NCBI RefSeq assembly: GCF_900115555.1
Contig: NZ_FOWX01000010.1
Coordinates: 111,654-175,653, forward strand
Reading direction: 5' to 3'
DNA: 64,000 nt
DNA from: Pseudomonas borbori
Lineage (GTDB): Bacteria; Pseudomonadota; Gammaproteobacteria; Pseudomonadales; Pseudomonadaceae
Numbering within the stretch: position 1 is the first letter of the stretch; every line of letters starts with the position of its first letter. Positions 25,730 through 34,623 of the stretch are shown here, piece after piece. Both the position numbers and the translations under genes were made by a program. The notes below the pieces were generated by a model. That model saw only the letters and a list, made by a program, of their open reading frames with translations. It did not search any database and was not told the origin of the DNA.

Positions 25730-27561
25730 TTTTCCACGCGATTGCGCCCGGCCGCCTTGGCTCGGTAGAGGGCCAGGTCGGCGCGATTGAGCAGCTGTTC
25801 GCTGTCCGCGCTGGTGGGGATCGCGGCGCATACGCCGATGCTGATGGTCAGGTTGATGATCCGGTCTTGATGGATGCAGGGGTGGCGGGCCAGGTCATCG
25901 CGCAGTTGTTCCGCCAGCTCATGGGCGCCGGCCAGATCGGTATCGCTCAGCACGGCGACGAACTCTTCGCCGCCGAAGCGGGCCAGCAGATCGGCCGCCC
26001 GCAAGCGCTGTTGCAGTCGTTGGGCGGCATGCTGCAGGCAGGCGTCGCCGGTCAGATGACCGTACTGGTCGTTGACCTGCTTGAAATGGTCGAGGTCCAT
26101 CATCAGGATGGCCGTGGGGCGCTGGCTGCGCATGGCCTGGGCCTGGGTGCGGTGCAGCTCTTCGTTCAGGGTCTGGCGGTTGAGCAGGCCGGTAAGGCCG
26201 TCCCGGCGGTTACGTTCGGACAATTGCTGGTGGGCGCCGGAAAGCTCGCTCAGGGCCTGTTGCAGAGCCGCGGTACGCTCTGTGACGCGCAGTTCCAGGC
26301 CGTCATTGATCTGTCTCTGCAGGTCCAGGCCCTTGGCCTGCTCCATGCGCAACTGGTGCTCCTTGGCGAACAGGCGCGCCTGGGCCAGATGGTGTGCGCT
26401 CTGCGCCTGACGGATGCGCGCGGCCAGGGCGATGGAGAACACCGTCAATTCGATCAAGCCGCCAATCTGTTGGGCGTGCAGGGTCAGTAGCGAGTTGGCG
26501 ATCAAGCCGGTGCCGCTGAGGATGCTGAACAGGCTGGCGGCGATCAGCACGAACCAGCCGATGGCGAAGAGGCGGGCGGCCCGAAGGCCGGCGCGCCAGC
26601 GCAGCAGGGTGAACAGGCTGGCGAGCACGGCGCCGACGATGACCAGGGCGAAACTGCCGATCAGCGCCACTCGGTAGGGGCCGAGCAGGGCCAGGCCGAT
26701 GACCAGCCAGGTGCAGGCCAGCAGCAGGCGGGTGATCCAGGTGTAGAAGGGCGGAGCATTCTTGAGCTCGAGCACCCCGTAGGTGAACAGGATGGCGAAC
26801 AGGGTGGTCACGGCCGAGCTGAGCGGAAAACTCAATTGCTGCCAGCCGAGCGAATGCGGCCATAGCCATTGCAGGGCGAAGCCGAGCTGGATGAACTGGT
26901 AGCCGCCGAAGCTGGCGACGAACAGGCTGTACCAGAGGTAGTTGCGGTCGCGGGTGATGAGGAAGATCGCCAGGTTGTAGATGAACATCGCCGCCAGTGC
27001 GCCGAAGAACAGGCCTTGCAGAAGCAGCATGCGTTGTTCGTGACGGTCGAAGGCTGCGCGGGTCATCAGGCTGGCGCTGAGGTTGGCCGAGCCTTCGGTC
27101 TGCATGCGCAGGATCAGCTCGCGGCTTTCTCCGGCGGCCAGGCGCAGCGGTAGCAGCAGTTGCCGGTGCTCGATCCAGCGCGCGGCGAACGGGCGCTGAT
27201 CGCCGGCGCGGTAGACCTGCTCGCCATCCAGGCCATAGGCGTCCAGATAGTCCAGCAGCGGGTTAGCGATCAGCAGTACCCAGTCCATGCTGCGCGGTTC
27301 GGGGTTATGCAGTTGCAGGCGCAGCCAGTAGGCGTTACCGCTATAGCCGAAGCTGGCGTCGCGGCGGGCAACCGGCTGCCAGGCCGAGTCCGGCAGGCGG
27401 CGCACATCGTCTATATCTGCCTGCTTTTCTGGATCCTGCCAGACCTGCATGAAGGGGCCGGGCAGCACGGGTTGCTCCGTAGCGGGCAGCGACAGGACAT
27501 CTGCCAGGCTCAGGCTGGGCAGTAGTAATAGCAGCAGTAACAGGCGTAAGGCGGCAAGCAA
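25699..27561 (-). CDS. 7TMR-DISM membrane diguanylate cyclase
   Basis: The 620-residue protein has a signal peptide, a periplasmic 7TMR-DISMED2 sensor domain (about 25-180) and seven transmembrane helices (about 185-385). A coiled coil and a GGDEF domain follow, with RFGGEEF near residue 528. The residues RAAD five positions before GGEEF form a product-inhibition I-site (RxxD). It should make c-di-GMP in response to a periplasmic ligand, probably a carbohydrate or similar small molecule by family analogy. The 3' end overlaps the hydrolase gene on the other strand. Confidence 0.92.
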   Translation of the reverse strand: MLAALRLLLLLLLLPSLSLADVLSLPATEQPVLPGPFMQVWQDPEKQADIDDVRRLPDSAWQPVARRDASFGYSGNAYWLRLQLHNPEPRSMDWVLLIANPLLDYLDAYGLDGEQVYRAGDQRPFAARWIEHRQLLLPLRLAAGESRELILRMQTEGSANLSASLMTRAAFDRHEQRMLLLQGLFFGALAAMFIYNLAIFLITRDRNYLWYSLFVASFGGYQFIQLGFALQWLWPHSLGWQQLSFPLSSAVTTLFAILFTYGVLELKNAPPFYTWITRLLLACTWLVIGLALLGPYRVALIGSFALVIVGAVLASLFTLLRWRAGLRAARLFAIGWFVLIAASLFSILSGTGLIANSLLTLHAQQIGGLIELTVFSIALAARIRQAQSAHHLAQARLFAKEHQLRMEQAKGLDLQRQINDGLELRVTERTAALQQALSELSGAHQQLSERNRRDGLTGLLNRQTLNEELHRTQAQAMRSQRPTAILMMDLDHFKQVNDQYGHLTGDACLQHAAQRLQQRLRAADLLARFGGEEFVAVLSDTDLAGAHELAEQLRDDLARHPCIHQDRIINLTISIGVCAAIPTSADSEQLLNRADLALYRAKAAGRNRVENYEASSLSEA

Positions 27562-27812
27562 GTGCTAGGTTCTCGGGCGAGTGGGGCGCCGGTGTGGCTT
27601 GATGTCCGGGCGATAGCCTAGTGGCTTTTAGCTATTAACCAAAGTGGTTTAAGCCTGTAGTTGCTCGCAGGCTGGCGGTGCATGCCGTGCTGTTGCCCGC
27701 GTGTAGAATTGCAGCCAGCATGTGCGGCATGGAGTTGCCGCCCCTTTAATGCCTAGAATGGTGCGCCGGCCAGCTCCGGCGGTACCTCACTTGAAAACTC
27801 AGGAGCAAGCCC
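27562..27812. other. Gene-free upstream region of the thioesterase
   Basis: About 250 nt separate the diguanylate cyclase start from a possible micro-ORF. It contains a short inverted repeat AACCA-AAG-TGGTT near 27636-27648 and TTGAAAACTC just before a good ribosome site. No consensus promoter or RNA structure was recognised with confidence. Confidence 0.35.
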
Positions 27813-27899
27813 ATGCGCCCGGCGCTGAAGATCAATCAACTTTCGACGCGTCCTGTGCCTGCGGGCGCGTCTCGCGGCAGACTGGAGCGGCAGCGATGA
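27813..27899 (+). CDS. Possible 28-aa micro-ORF coupled to the thioesterase gene
   Basis: ATG at 27813 is preceded by AGGAG (27801-27805) at ideal spacing. It opens a 28-codon frame rich in Arg (MRPALKINQLSTRPVPAGAS then RGRLERQR). Its TGA overlaps the thioesterase ATG as ATGA. The thioesterase itself has only a moderate ribosome site, so translation of the small frame could drive it by coupling. It is too short to judge by composition. Confidence 0.4.
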   Translation: MRPALKINQLSTRPVPAGASRGRLERQR

Positions 27900-28345
27900 A
27901 CTGGGATCTGGCGAATCCGTTCGTGATCGACATCAGCGTGGTTGCCGACGACATCGACGGTCTCGGACACGCCAATAATGCCGTCTATGTCAGCTGGCTG
28001 GAGCGCTGCGCCTGGCGTCATTCCCAGTACCTGGGCCTCGACCTGGCCGAGTACCGCCGGCTCGACCGGGCCATGGCGGTGCTGCGTCACGAGATCGACT
28101 ACCTGGCCAGTGCCTATGAAGATCAGCAATTGCAGATGGCCACCTGGATCGTCGAGTCCGATCAGCGTTTGAAGATGGACCGGCGCTTTCAGCTGGTGCG
28201 TCCGGAGGATGGCCTGACCCTGTTGCGGGCCAAGACCACCTTCGTCTGCATCGAACTGTCCAGCGGCAAGCCCAGGCGCATGCCGGCCGAGTTCGTCGAG
28301 GGGTATGGCCGTGCGTTGCAGTTACCCTTTCCCCTGGAGCTTTGA
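27896..28345 (+). CDS. Acyl-CoA thioesterase, 4HBT hotdog family
   Basis: The 149-residue protein is a single hotdog domain with the catalytic-type segment DDIDGLGHANNAVYVSWLE, as in 4-hydroxybenzoyl-CoA/YbgC/FadM-type thioesterases. It should hydrolyse acyl-CoA in the cytoplasm; chain-length preference is not evident. The ATG at 27896 is chosen because the hotdog domain begins within ten residues. A longer frame upstream gives no recognisable protein. It overlaps a possible 28-aa upstream ORF and converges on the small exported protein at 28355. Confidence 0.85.
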   Translation: MNWDLANPFVIDISVVADDIDGLGHANNAVYVSWLERCAWRHSQYLGLDLAEYRRLDRAMAVLRHEIDYLASAYEDQQLQMATWIVESDQRLKMDRRFQLVRPEDGLTLLRAKTTFVCIELSSGKPRRMPAEFVEGYGRALQLPFPLEL

Positions 28346-28354
28346 CTGGTGCCG

Positions 28355-28744
28355 TTAGTGCAGTTGCGGCGCCAGGAACAAAGCATGGTTGTCGAGCATA
28401 ATCTGGTACCGCCGGGTCTCTCCTGGCTTGAGCAGAATCGACTGGCCGCTGGCCAGGCCGGCGGCATCGCAACTGCCAGCTGATTTCAGGCGCGCCCTGA
28501 GGTTGAGAGTGCCAGCCGGCACCTCCAGGCTCACCGACTCACCGCCCGGCAGTTGTGCCGCCGGCTGGTTCTCCACGAACAGCTCGACAGCGCAGGCGTT
28601 CGGCACCTTGCGGTCGCGGCCGATCACCAGTTGGGCCATGTGTTCGGCTGTGGGGCGCAGTTCAGATTCGCCGGTTTCCCGTGACTCCGCCTGGCTCAGA
28701 CCGAGGCTGAGGTACAGGCTGGCGAGCAGTATCGGAATGCGCAT
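28355..28744 (-). CDS. Small exported protein of unknown function
   Basis: The 129-residue protein has a signal peptide ([19 protein letters not shown]). The mature domain is predicted to be all-beta, with two cysteines (NACAVE and AGSCDAAG) that may form a disulfide. I do not recognise the family. The ATG at 28744 is chosen for the signal peptide; the much longer antisense frame upstream is the shadow of dusC. It is convergent with the thioesterase, with 9 nt between stops, and divergent from dusC. Confidence 0.65.
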   Translation of the reverse strand: MRIPILLASLYLSLGLSQAESRETGESELRPTAEHMAQLVIGRDRKVPNACAVELFVENQPAAQLPGGESVSLEVPAGTLNLRARLKSAGSCDAAGLASGQSILLKPGETRRYQIMLDNHALFLAPQLH

Positions 28745-28894
28745 ATTTGTCCTCCATGGCGTTGTAGTGACCTTGTTATGGACTCCCTGAGGGTGACGGT
28801 GTTCCATGTCGTTCGCCTCGGCGTGCGCGGGCAGGCATTTCATCCAGGGCCATGCGCCGCGTACACTACGCGGCGTTTTTTCGAGAATTTCTCT

Positions 28895-29884
28895 ATGCAG
28901 ATCGCCCTTGCACCCATGGAAGGATTGGTCGATGAGATCCTTCGCGATGTGCTGACCCGGGTCGGCGGAATCGACTGGTGCGTGACCGAATTTATCCGCG
29001 TCACCGAGCGGGTGTTGCCCGTCTCGACCTACCAGAAACTGGCGCCGGAACTGTTCAGCGCTGCGCGAACGGCGGCCGGCACGCCGTTGCGCGTGCAGTT
29101 TCTCGGCTCCGATCCGCAGTGCCTGGCGGATAACGCCGCCTTTGCCTGTGGCCTCGGCGCACCGGTGATCGACCTCAACTTCGGCTGTCCGGCGAAAACC
29201 GTGAACAAGTCCCGTGGCGGCGCGGTGTTGTTGAAAGAGCCGGAACTGCTCCATGCCATCGTCCGCGAGGTGCGCCGCACGGTGCCGGCCGGGATTCCGG
29301 TGACGGCCAAGATGCGCCTGGGTTTCGAGCATAAGGACCATGCCCTGGAGTGCGCCGAGGCCCTGGCCGAAGGTGGGGCGTCGCAGTTGGTGGTGCACGC
29401 GCGGACCAAGGTCGAGGGCTACAAGCCGCCGGCTCATTGGGAGTGGGTGGCGCGGGTGCAGGAGGCGGTCAGGGTGCCGGTGTTCGCCAATGGCGAGGTG
29501 TGGACGCTGGACGACTGGCGGCGTTGCCGCGAAATCAGCGGCGTCGATGACATCATGCTCGGCCGCGGCCTGGTGGCGCGGCCGGACCTGGCCCGGCAGA
29601 TCGCCGCGGCGCGGGCCGGGCAGGCCGTGGTCGAGATGGACTGGGCCGCCTTGCAACCCCTGCTCGCCGATTTCTGGCAGCAGGCCCGGCGCAAGATGTC
29701 CCCGCGCTATGCCCCGGGACGCCTGAAGCAATGGCTGGCGATGCTCACCCGCAGCTACCCCGAGGCGTTCGCGTTGTTCAATCTGCTGCGCCGGGAGAAC
29801 GATTGTAATCGGATCGATGTCTTGCTCGGCATAGATGCGGCCGGTGACCATCAGCCAGCAGCCGGCTTTCGTAGGATGGGTTAG
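28895..29884 (+). CDS. dusC: tRNA-dihydrouridine(16) synthase DusC
   Basis: The 329-residue FMN-dependent TIM-barrel reductase has the catalytic Cys in [20 protein letters not shown] (near residue 98) and the DusC-type N terminus [13 protein letters not shown]. It reduces U16 in tRNA D-loops. The ATG at 28895 matches the conserved start; the frame upstream is open by chance. The last ten codons and the TAG stop lie inside an intergenic palindromic repeat (29875-29936), so the C-terminal tail has been replaced or lengthened by repeat sequence. Confidence 0.9.
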   Translation: MQIALAPMEGLVDEILRDVLTRVGGIDWCVTEFIRVTERVLPVSTYQKLAPELFSAARTAAGTPLRVQFLGSDPQCLADNAAFACGLGAPVIDLNFGCPAKTVNKSRGGAVLLKEPELLHAIVREVRRTVPAGIPVTAKMRLGFEHKDHALECAEALAEGGASQLVVHARTKVEGYKPPAHWEWVARVQEAVRVPVFANGEVWTLDDWRRCREISGVDDIMLGRGLVARPDLARQIAAARAGQAVVEMDWAALQPLLADFWQQARRKMSPRYAPGRLKQWLAMLTRSYPEAFALFNLLRRENDCNRIDVLLGIDAAGDHQPAAGFRRMG

Positions 29885-29936
29885 CCGCCGAGACGATGTG
29901 TGGCTAGACGATATTTTAGGCGCGGCGTAACCCATC
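29875..29936. repeat. Palindromic intergenic repeat at the dusC 3' end
   Basis: GATGGGTTA (29875-29883) is inverted exactly at 29928-29936 as TAACCCATC, flanked by GCCGCC and GGCGCGGC. It could fold into a long hairpin. The left arm contains the dusC stop codon. The GGGTTA/TAACCC arm type is common in Pseudomonas intergenic repeats, by recollection. Confidence 0.65.
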
Positions 29937-30074
29937 ATTGCGGTGTGCCTGCTGATACCGTGGCGGGTGCGGCATCTTCTTTCGGACTCCACGCGCTGCC
30001 CCGGATTGCGCCGAGGCCTGCTCTATGAATTTAGGCGGGCTACGGGAGTACGCATGGCCGGGCGATCGTGACCC

Positions 30075-30821
30075 TCAGCGGCCGCCGCTGACATCCAGCA
30101 GTGCACCGCTGGTGTAGGACGCCTGGCCGCTGGCCAGCCAGAGAATCGCTTCAGCCACCTCCTCGGCCAGGCCGCCGCGGCCCATGGGTACGCTCTGGCT
30201 GACCCGGGCGACCCGTGCCGGCTCGCCGCCGCTGGCGTGGATCTCGGTGTCGATCACCCCGGGGCGCACGGCGTTGACGCGGATGCCTTCGCCGGCGACT
30301 TCCTTGGCCAGGCCCAGGGTCAGGCTGTCGATGGCGCCTTTGGCGGCGGCATAGTCGATGTATTCGCCCGGTGCGCCGAGGCGGGCGGCCACCGAGGACA
30401 GGTTGACGATGGCGCCGCCGCGACCGCCATGGCGGGTCGACATGCGTAGCACCGCTTCGCGGGCGCAGAGGAAGCTGCCGAATACGTTGACGGCGAAGAC
30501 CCGTTGCCATCGACCGACATCCATCTGTTCCAGGCGCATCTGCTGTTCCAGGATGCCGGCGTTGTTGACCAGCACGTCGAGGCGACCGAAGTGCTGGTCG
30601 AGGCTGGCGAACAGGCGCAGCACCTGGGCTTCATCGGCTACGTCGGCCTGCACGGCGATGGCCTGACCGCCAGCCTCGATGATCTGTTTGGCCAGGGTTT
30701 CGGTGGCCTCGGCGTGCCGGCAGTAATTGAGGCACAGGGCATAGCCCTGGGCCGCTGCCAGCCGGGCGGTGGCAGCGCCGATGCCGCGGCTGGCACCGGT
30801 TATCAGCATGACTTTAGTCAT
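30075..30821 (-). CDS. SDR-family NAD(P)-dependent oxidoreductase
   Basis: The 248-residue classical short-chain dehydrogenase has cofactor motif TGASRGIG near residues 8-15, NNAG, catalytic Ser in NLSSVAA and YAAAK. It ends with the ASYTSGALLDVSGGR pattern of glucose-1-dehydrogenase/FabG-like members. The substrate is unknown. The ATG at 30821 gives the conserved N terminus MTKVMLITGASRGIG; the longer frame adds 14 residues without homology. It is the next minus-strand gene after the GGDEF-EAL protein, 38 nt apart, so they may be cotranscribed. Confidence 0.88.
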   Translation of the reverse strand: MTKVMLITGASRGIGAATARLAAAQGYALCLNYCRHAEATETLAKQIIEAGGQAIAVQADVADEAQVLRLFASLDQHFGRLDVLVNNAGILEQQMRLEQMDVGRWQRVFAVNVFGSFLCAREAVLRMSTRHGGRGGAIVNLSSVAARLGAPGEYIDYAAAKGAIDSLTLGLAKEVAGEGIRVNAVRPGVIDTEIHASGGEPARVARVSQSVPMGRGGLAEEVAEAILWLASGQASYTSGALLDVSGGR

Positions 30822-30859
30822 GGACGGACTCCTTCGGTATCGCCCTCGGCCGTTGCTTT

Positions 30860-33800
30860 TCATGCCCGGCGCGGGCGTTGCGGGGTGTGCATCAACAGGG
30901 CGCGAAACTCCCCTAGCGGCAGAGGTTTGCTGAACAGGTAGCCCTGGTACAGGTGGCAGCCTTGCTGCTCGAGAAAATCCAGCTGCTCCTGCTGTTCGAC
31001 CCCTTCGGCAATGATCGCCAGGCCAAGGCTGCGCGCCATGGCGACTATGGCACGGATGATTTCCGCATCGTTGGCGTCATGGTGGGCGTCGCGGACGAAG
31101 GATTGGTCGATCTTCAGCAGGTCCACCGGCAGGCGTTTGAGGTAGGTCAGCGAGGAATAGCCCGTGCCGAAATCGTCCATGGCGAAACTGACACCGAGCT
31201 TCTTCAGGCGATTCATCTTGGCGATGGTATCCTCGATGTTGTGGATGACGATGCCTTCGGTGATTTCCAGCTTGAGCATGGATTCGGGCAAGGTGCTGTT
31301 GCGCAGGCTGCTTTCCACCCGCTCGACAAAGTCGTGGTGGCGGAACTGGCGCGGGCTGATGTTGACGCACAGGCTGAAGTTCTGCGTATCGATCAAGCCT
31401 TCTTCGAGCAGCTGCGCGCAGGCGTGGCAGGATTCTGCGAGCACCCAGCCGCCGGCTTCGAGGATCAAGCCGCTCTCTTCCAGAACGTGGATGAACAGCG
31501 CCGGCGACTGCGCGCCCAGGGTTGGATGGAGCCAGCGCAGGAGTACTTCGGCGCCGATGATCTGGCCGGAGCGGGCATCCGCCTGGGCTTGGAAATGCAG
31601 CTCGAACTCGCCGCGCGCCAGGGCCAGGCGCAGGTCGTTTTCCAGGCGTAAACGTTCGCTGGCGGCTTCCTGCATGGTCCGGCGGAACAGCTGGACGGTA
31701 TTGCGCCCGGAGTCCTTGGCGCGATAGAGGGCGATGTCGGCACGTTTCAGCAGGTCGGCCGGGGTGGCGCCGTGGTCGGGGATCAGGGCGATGCCGATGC
31801 TTGGCGTGACCTGCAGGCGGTGGCCGTCGATGAGCATGGGTTCGGCCAGCAGCATGCGCAGTTTTTCGGCGACCATGCGGGCCTGGCGGGTGACGGCCGA
31901 GCGTCTGCCTTCGAGGCCGGAGAGCAGTACGACGAACTCGTCGCCGCCGAGGCGGGCGACCGTGTCTTCCTGGCGCACGCTGGCTTCCAGGCGGGCGGTG
32001 ACCAGTTTCAGCACGCTATCGCCGACCGGGTGGCCGAGCGAGTCGTTGATGTGCTTGAAGTGGTCGAGGTCGAGAAACAGCAGGGCACCGCGCAAATCGT
32101 GGCGTTTGAGCAGGGCGATCTGCTGGGTCAGGCGGTCCATCAGCAGGGCGCGGTTGGGCAGGTTGGTCAGCGAGTCGTGGTAGGCCAGGTGCTGGATTTG
32201 CGCCTGGGCGTCCTTCAGCAGGCTGATATCGCGGGCGGTCAGCAGCAGGCAGTCGAGGCCGTTGAGGTCGATCGGCTCGACCGAGACCTCCACTGTCTTG
32301 ACGCTGCCATCGCGGTGCTTGCCGAGCATCTCCCGATGCGTCACACGGCCGTCGCGCTGGAGCGTCTCGAGCATCTCCTGGCGCTGCCTGGGGTCGGCCC
32401 AGACGTTCATTTCCAGGGCCGAGCGACCGATGACCTCCTCGGCGCGGTAGCCGGTGAGGCGGTGGAAGCCTTCGTTGACCTCGATATAGCGGGCCGTATC
32501 GCGTTCGGTGATGGTGATGGCGTCGGGGCTGGAGTGAAAGGCCTTGGCGAACTTTTCCTGGCTGGCCTTGAGCGCGGCCTCGGCTTGCAGGCGTTCGCCG
32601 ACGTCGCGGAAGGTGGAGAGGATGCACAGCTGGCGGTCGACCCTGATGAAACGGCAGGACACCACGCAGGTCAGTTCGGTACCGGCCTTGGTGCGGTAAC
32701 GGGCCTGCTCGTTGTCCAGGCCCTGTTGCGCGGTGAGCTTGTCATACAGGCGTTGGCGTTCGTCGCGCTCGACCCAGAAGTCGAGCGCCGGGCCGCTATG
32801 CCCGACGATCTCCTCTGGCGTCCAGCCGAAGGCCGCGCTGAAGCTCTGGTTGATTTCGACGAACACGCCGTCGCGGATGCGCGACACGCAGATGGGGTCG
32901 GGGCTGGCCTGGAACAGGCTGGCGAATTTTTCCTCCGAGGCGGCCAGGCGTTGTTCACGCTGCACCCGCTCGCTGATGTCGATGAGGATGCCAGCCATGC
33001 GCAGGGGCTGGCCTTGTTCGTCACGGTAGAGCTTGGCGGTGCTTTCGAGGAAATGGACTTCGTCATTGCCGTAGATCGCCCGATAAGTGACCTGGTAGTC
33101 CTGTTCGCCACTTCGCGTCAGTTCGTTGTAGGTCTGGCGCATGGCGCGCCGGTCGTTCAGCGGCACATGGCTGAAGAACTGCTGAAAGTCACCGTGAAAG
33201 GGCTCCTGGCTCAGGCCGTGTAGCGCCGAGGCGCGGGGCGAGGCGAACAGCATGTTGCTCGGGATGTGCCAGTCCCAGGTACCCAGGTCGGCCGATTCCA
33301 GGGCCAGGTTCAGGCGTTCCTGGCTGTTGTTCAGGGCCTGCTCCTGGGCGCGCTGCCGGGTGATGTCGCGTACCGTCAGGACCAGTCCGGTGCGCCCGCC
33401 CAGCTCGATCTCTCCGCCGAACAGCAGGTTGCTGCTGACGCTGCCGTCACGGCTGTGCAAGCGTACTTCCAGCTCGTTCAGGCTGCCTTGGCGCAGTGCG
33501 TCGAGCATGCGCTGGCGGTCATCGGGGTCGGCCCAGATCCCCAGTTCCAGCGAGGTGAGTCCCAGGGTTTCCTCACTTTTCCAGCCGAACTGCCGCTCGA
33601 AAGCCGGGTTGACCTCGACAAAGCGCCCGGTTTCCTTGTCGGTGATCACCACCGCATCGGGGGTGTGGCGGAACGCCTGGGCGAATTTTTCCTCGCTGTT
33701 GCGCAATGCGGCTTCGACGCGCTTGCGTTCGCTGGTATCGAGGAAGGTGCAGAGCAGAAAGGTTTGCCCATCCAGCTCGATGTATTGGCTGGACATCAAG

Positions 33801-34537
33801 CCGTCGAGAATGCGGCCGTCGCGGGCACGCAGCTGCACTTCCTGGGTGACCGGCTCGCGGCTGTTCGGTGCGGTGTGGCGCAGATGGTCGCGCTGCCGGT
33901 CATGCACCCAGAGGTTCAGGTCGAGGGTCGAGCGGCCGATGACCTGGTCGGTCGGCCAGCCGAAGGTGCTGGCGAAATGCTGGTTGGCCTCGGTGATCAC
34001 GCTGTCGGCGAAACGCACCAGCAGGATCACGTCCGGGCTGAGGTGGAACAGATTGGCGAAGCGCTGCTCGGAGTTGCGCAGCGCCTGGGCGCGCTGCTGT
34101 TGGACGGTGATATCGCGAACCACCCCGAACATCTTCTGCCGGCCAGCGTCGTCGACCTGCAGGCTGCCGCTGATTTCCAGCCAGTGCAGGCTGCCGTCCG
34201 GCCAGCGGATACGGTGGCGCAAGGCGCTTTTGCTCGGTACGCCATCGAGCACGGCCTGGAACAGTTGGAGCACCTCGTGCCGTTCTTCTTCCGGGATCAG
34301 CTCGATATAGTCGACCGGGGTGCGCACGGGGCGATTCGGATCCAGGCCGAACAATGCCTGGGCACCACGCGACCAGTTGATCTGGCCGCTTGGCACATCC
34401 CAGTACCAGGCGCCCAGTTGCGCGCCGTTGAGTGCCGCCAGCAGGCGCGGGGCGTCATTCCAGGTTTTCTCGAATACGGTTGGATCCAGGGCAGGAATGT
34501 GCGGCAGCGGTGGCCGGTTGTCACTGGCGTTGGCCAT
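30860..34537 (-). CDS. Six-PAS GGDEF-EAL c-di-GMP signalling protein
   Basis: The 1225-residue soluble protein has no membrane segment. Six PAS domains are visible from their starts (GAQLGAWYWD, FANLFHLSPD, FAQAFRHTPD, LNLALESADLGTWDW, FASLFQASPD, FAKAFHSSPD). A GGDEF domain follows with RLGGDEF and an RQED inhibitory site five residues before it. The EAL domain has EVLLRW in place of EALLRW, with ITEG, DDFGTGYSS and KIDQSFVRD intact. Both synthesis and hydrolysis of c-di-GMP are therefore possible. PAS ligands (heme, flavin, small molecules) cannot be assigned. Confidence 0.93.
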   Translation of the reverse strand: MANASDNRPPLPHIPALDPTVFEKTWNDAPRLLAALNGAQLGAWYWDVPSGQINWSRGAQALFGLDPNRPVRTPVDYIELIPEEERHEVLQLFQAVLDGVPSKSALRHRIRWPDGSLHWLEISGSLQVDDAGRQKMFGVVRDITVQQQRAQALRNSEQRFANLFHLSPDVILLVRFADSVITEANQHFASTFGWPTDQVIGRSTLDLNLWVHDRQRDHLRHTAPNSREPVTQEVQLRARDGRILDGLMSSQYIELDGQTFLLCTFLDTSERKRVEAALRNSEEKFAQAFRHTPDAVVITDKETGRFVEVNPAFERQFGWKSEETLGLTSLELGIWADPDDRQRMLDALRQGSLNELEVRLHSRDGSVSSNLLFGGEIELGGRTGLVLTVRDITRQRAQEQALNNSQERLNLALESADLGTWDWHIPSNMLFASPRASALHGLSQEPFHGDFQQFFSHVPLNDRRAMRQTYNELTRSGEQDYQVTYRAIYGNDEVHFLESTAKLYRDEQGQPLRMAGILIDISERVQREQRLAASEEKFASLFQASPDPICVSRIRDGVFVEINQSFSAAFGWTPEEIVGHSGPALDFWVERDERQRLYDKLTAQQGLDNEQARYRTKAGTELTCVVSCRFIRVDRQLCILSTFRDVGERLQAEAALKASQEKFAKAFHSSPDAITITERDTARYIEVNEGFHRLTGYRAEEVIGRSALEMNVWADPRQRQEMLETLQRDGRVTHREMLGKHRDGSVKTVEVSVEPIDLNGLDCLLLTARDISLLKDAQAQIQHLAYHDSLTNLPNRALLMDRLTQQIALLKRHDLRGALLFLDLDHFKHINDSLGHPVGDSVLKLVTARLEASVRQEDTVARLGGDEFVVLLSGLEGRRSAVTRQARMVAEKLRMLLAEPMLIDGHRLQVTPSIGIALIPDHGATPADLLKRADIALYRAKDSGRNTVQLFRRTMQEAASERLRLENDLRLALARGEFELHFQAQADARSGQIIGAEVLLRWLHPTLGAQSPALFIHVLEESGLILEAGGWVLAESCHACAQLLEEGLIDTQNFSLCVNISPRQFRHHDFVERVESSLRNSTLPESMLKLEITEGIVIHNIEDTIAKMNRLKKLGVSFAMDDFGTGYSSLTYLKRLPVDLLKIDQSFVRDAHHDANDAEIIRAIVAMARSLGLAIIAEGVEQQEQLDFLEQQGCHLYQGYLFSKPLPLGEFRALLMHTPQRPRRA

Positions 34538-34623
34538 TGGCGGCCTTTTGGTCGTGGGGTGAGCTGTGCCGTGTCGAGCGGTGCAGGGTCATGTAACGGG
34601 CCCTTTGTTATTCGTTATGCGCC

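Noticed and set aside
31530..31550. EVLLR as a sign that the EAL domain is inactive
   Set aside because: EVL variants occur in active phosphodiesterases and the remaining catalytic motifs are intact.
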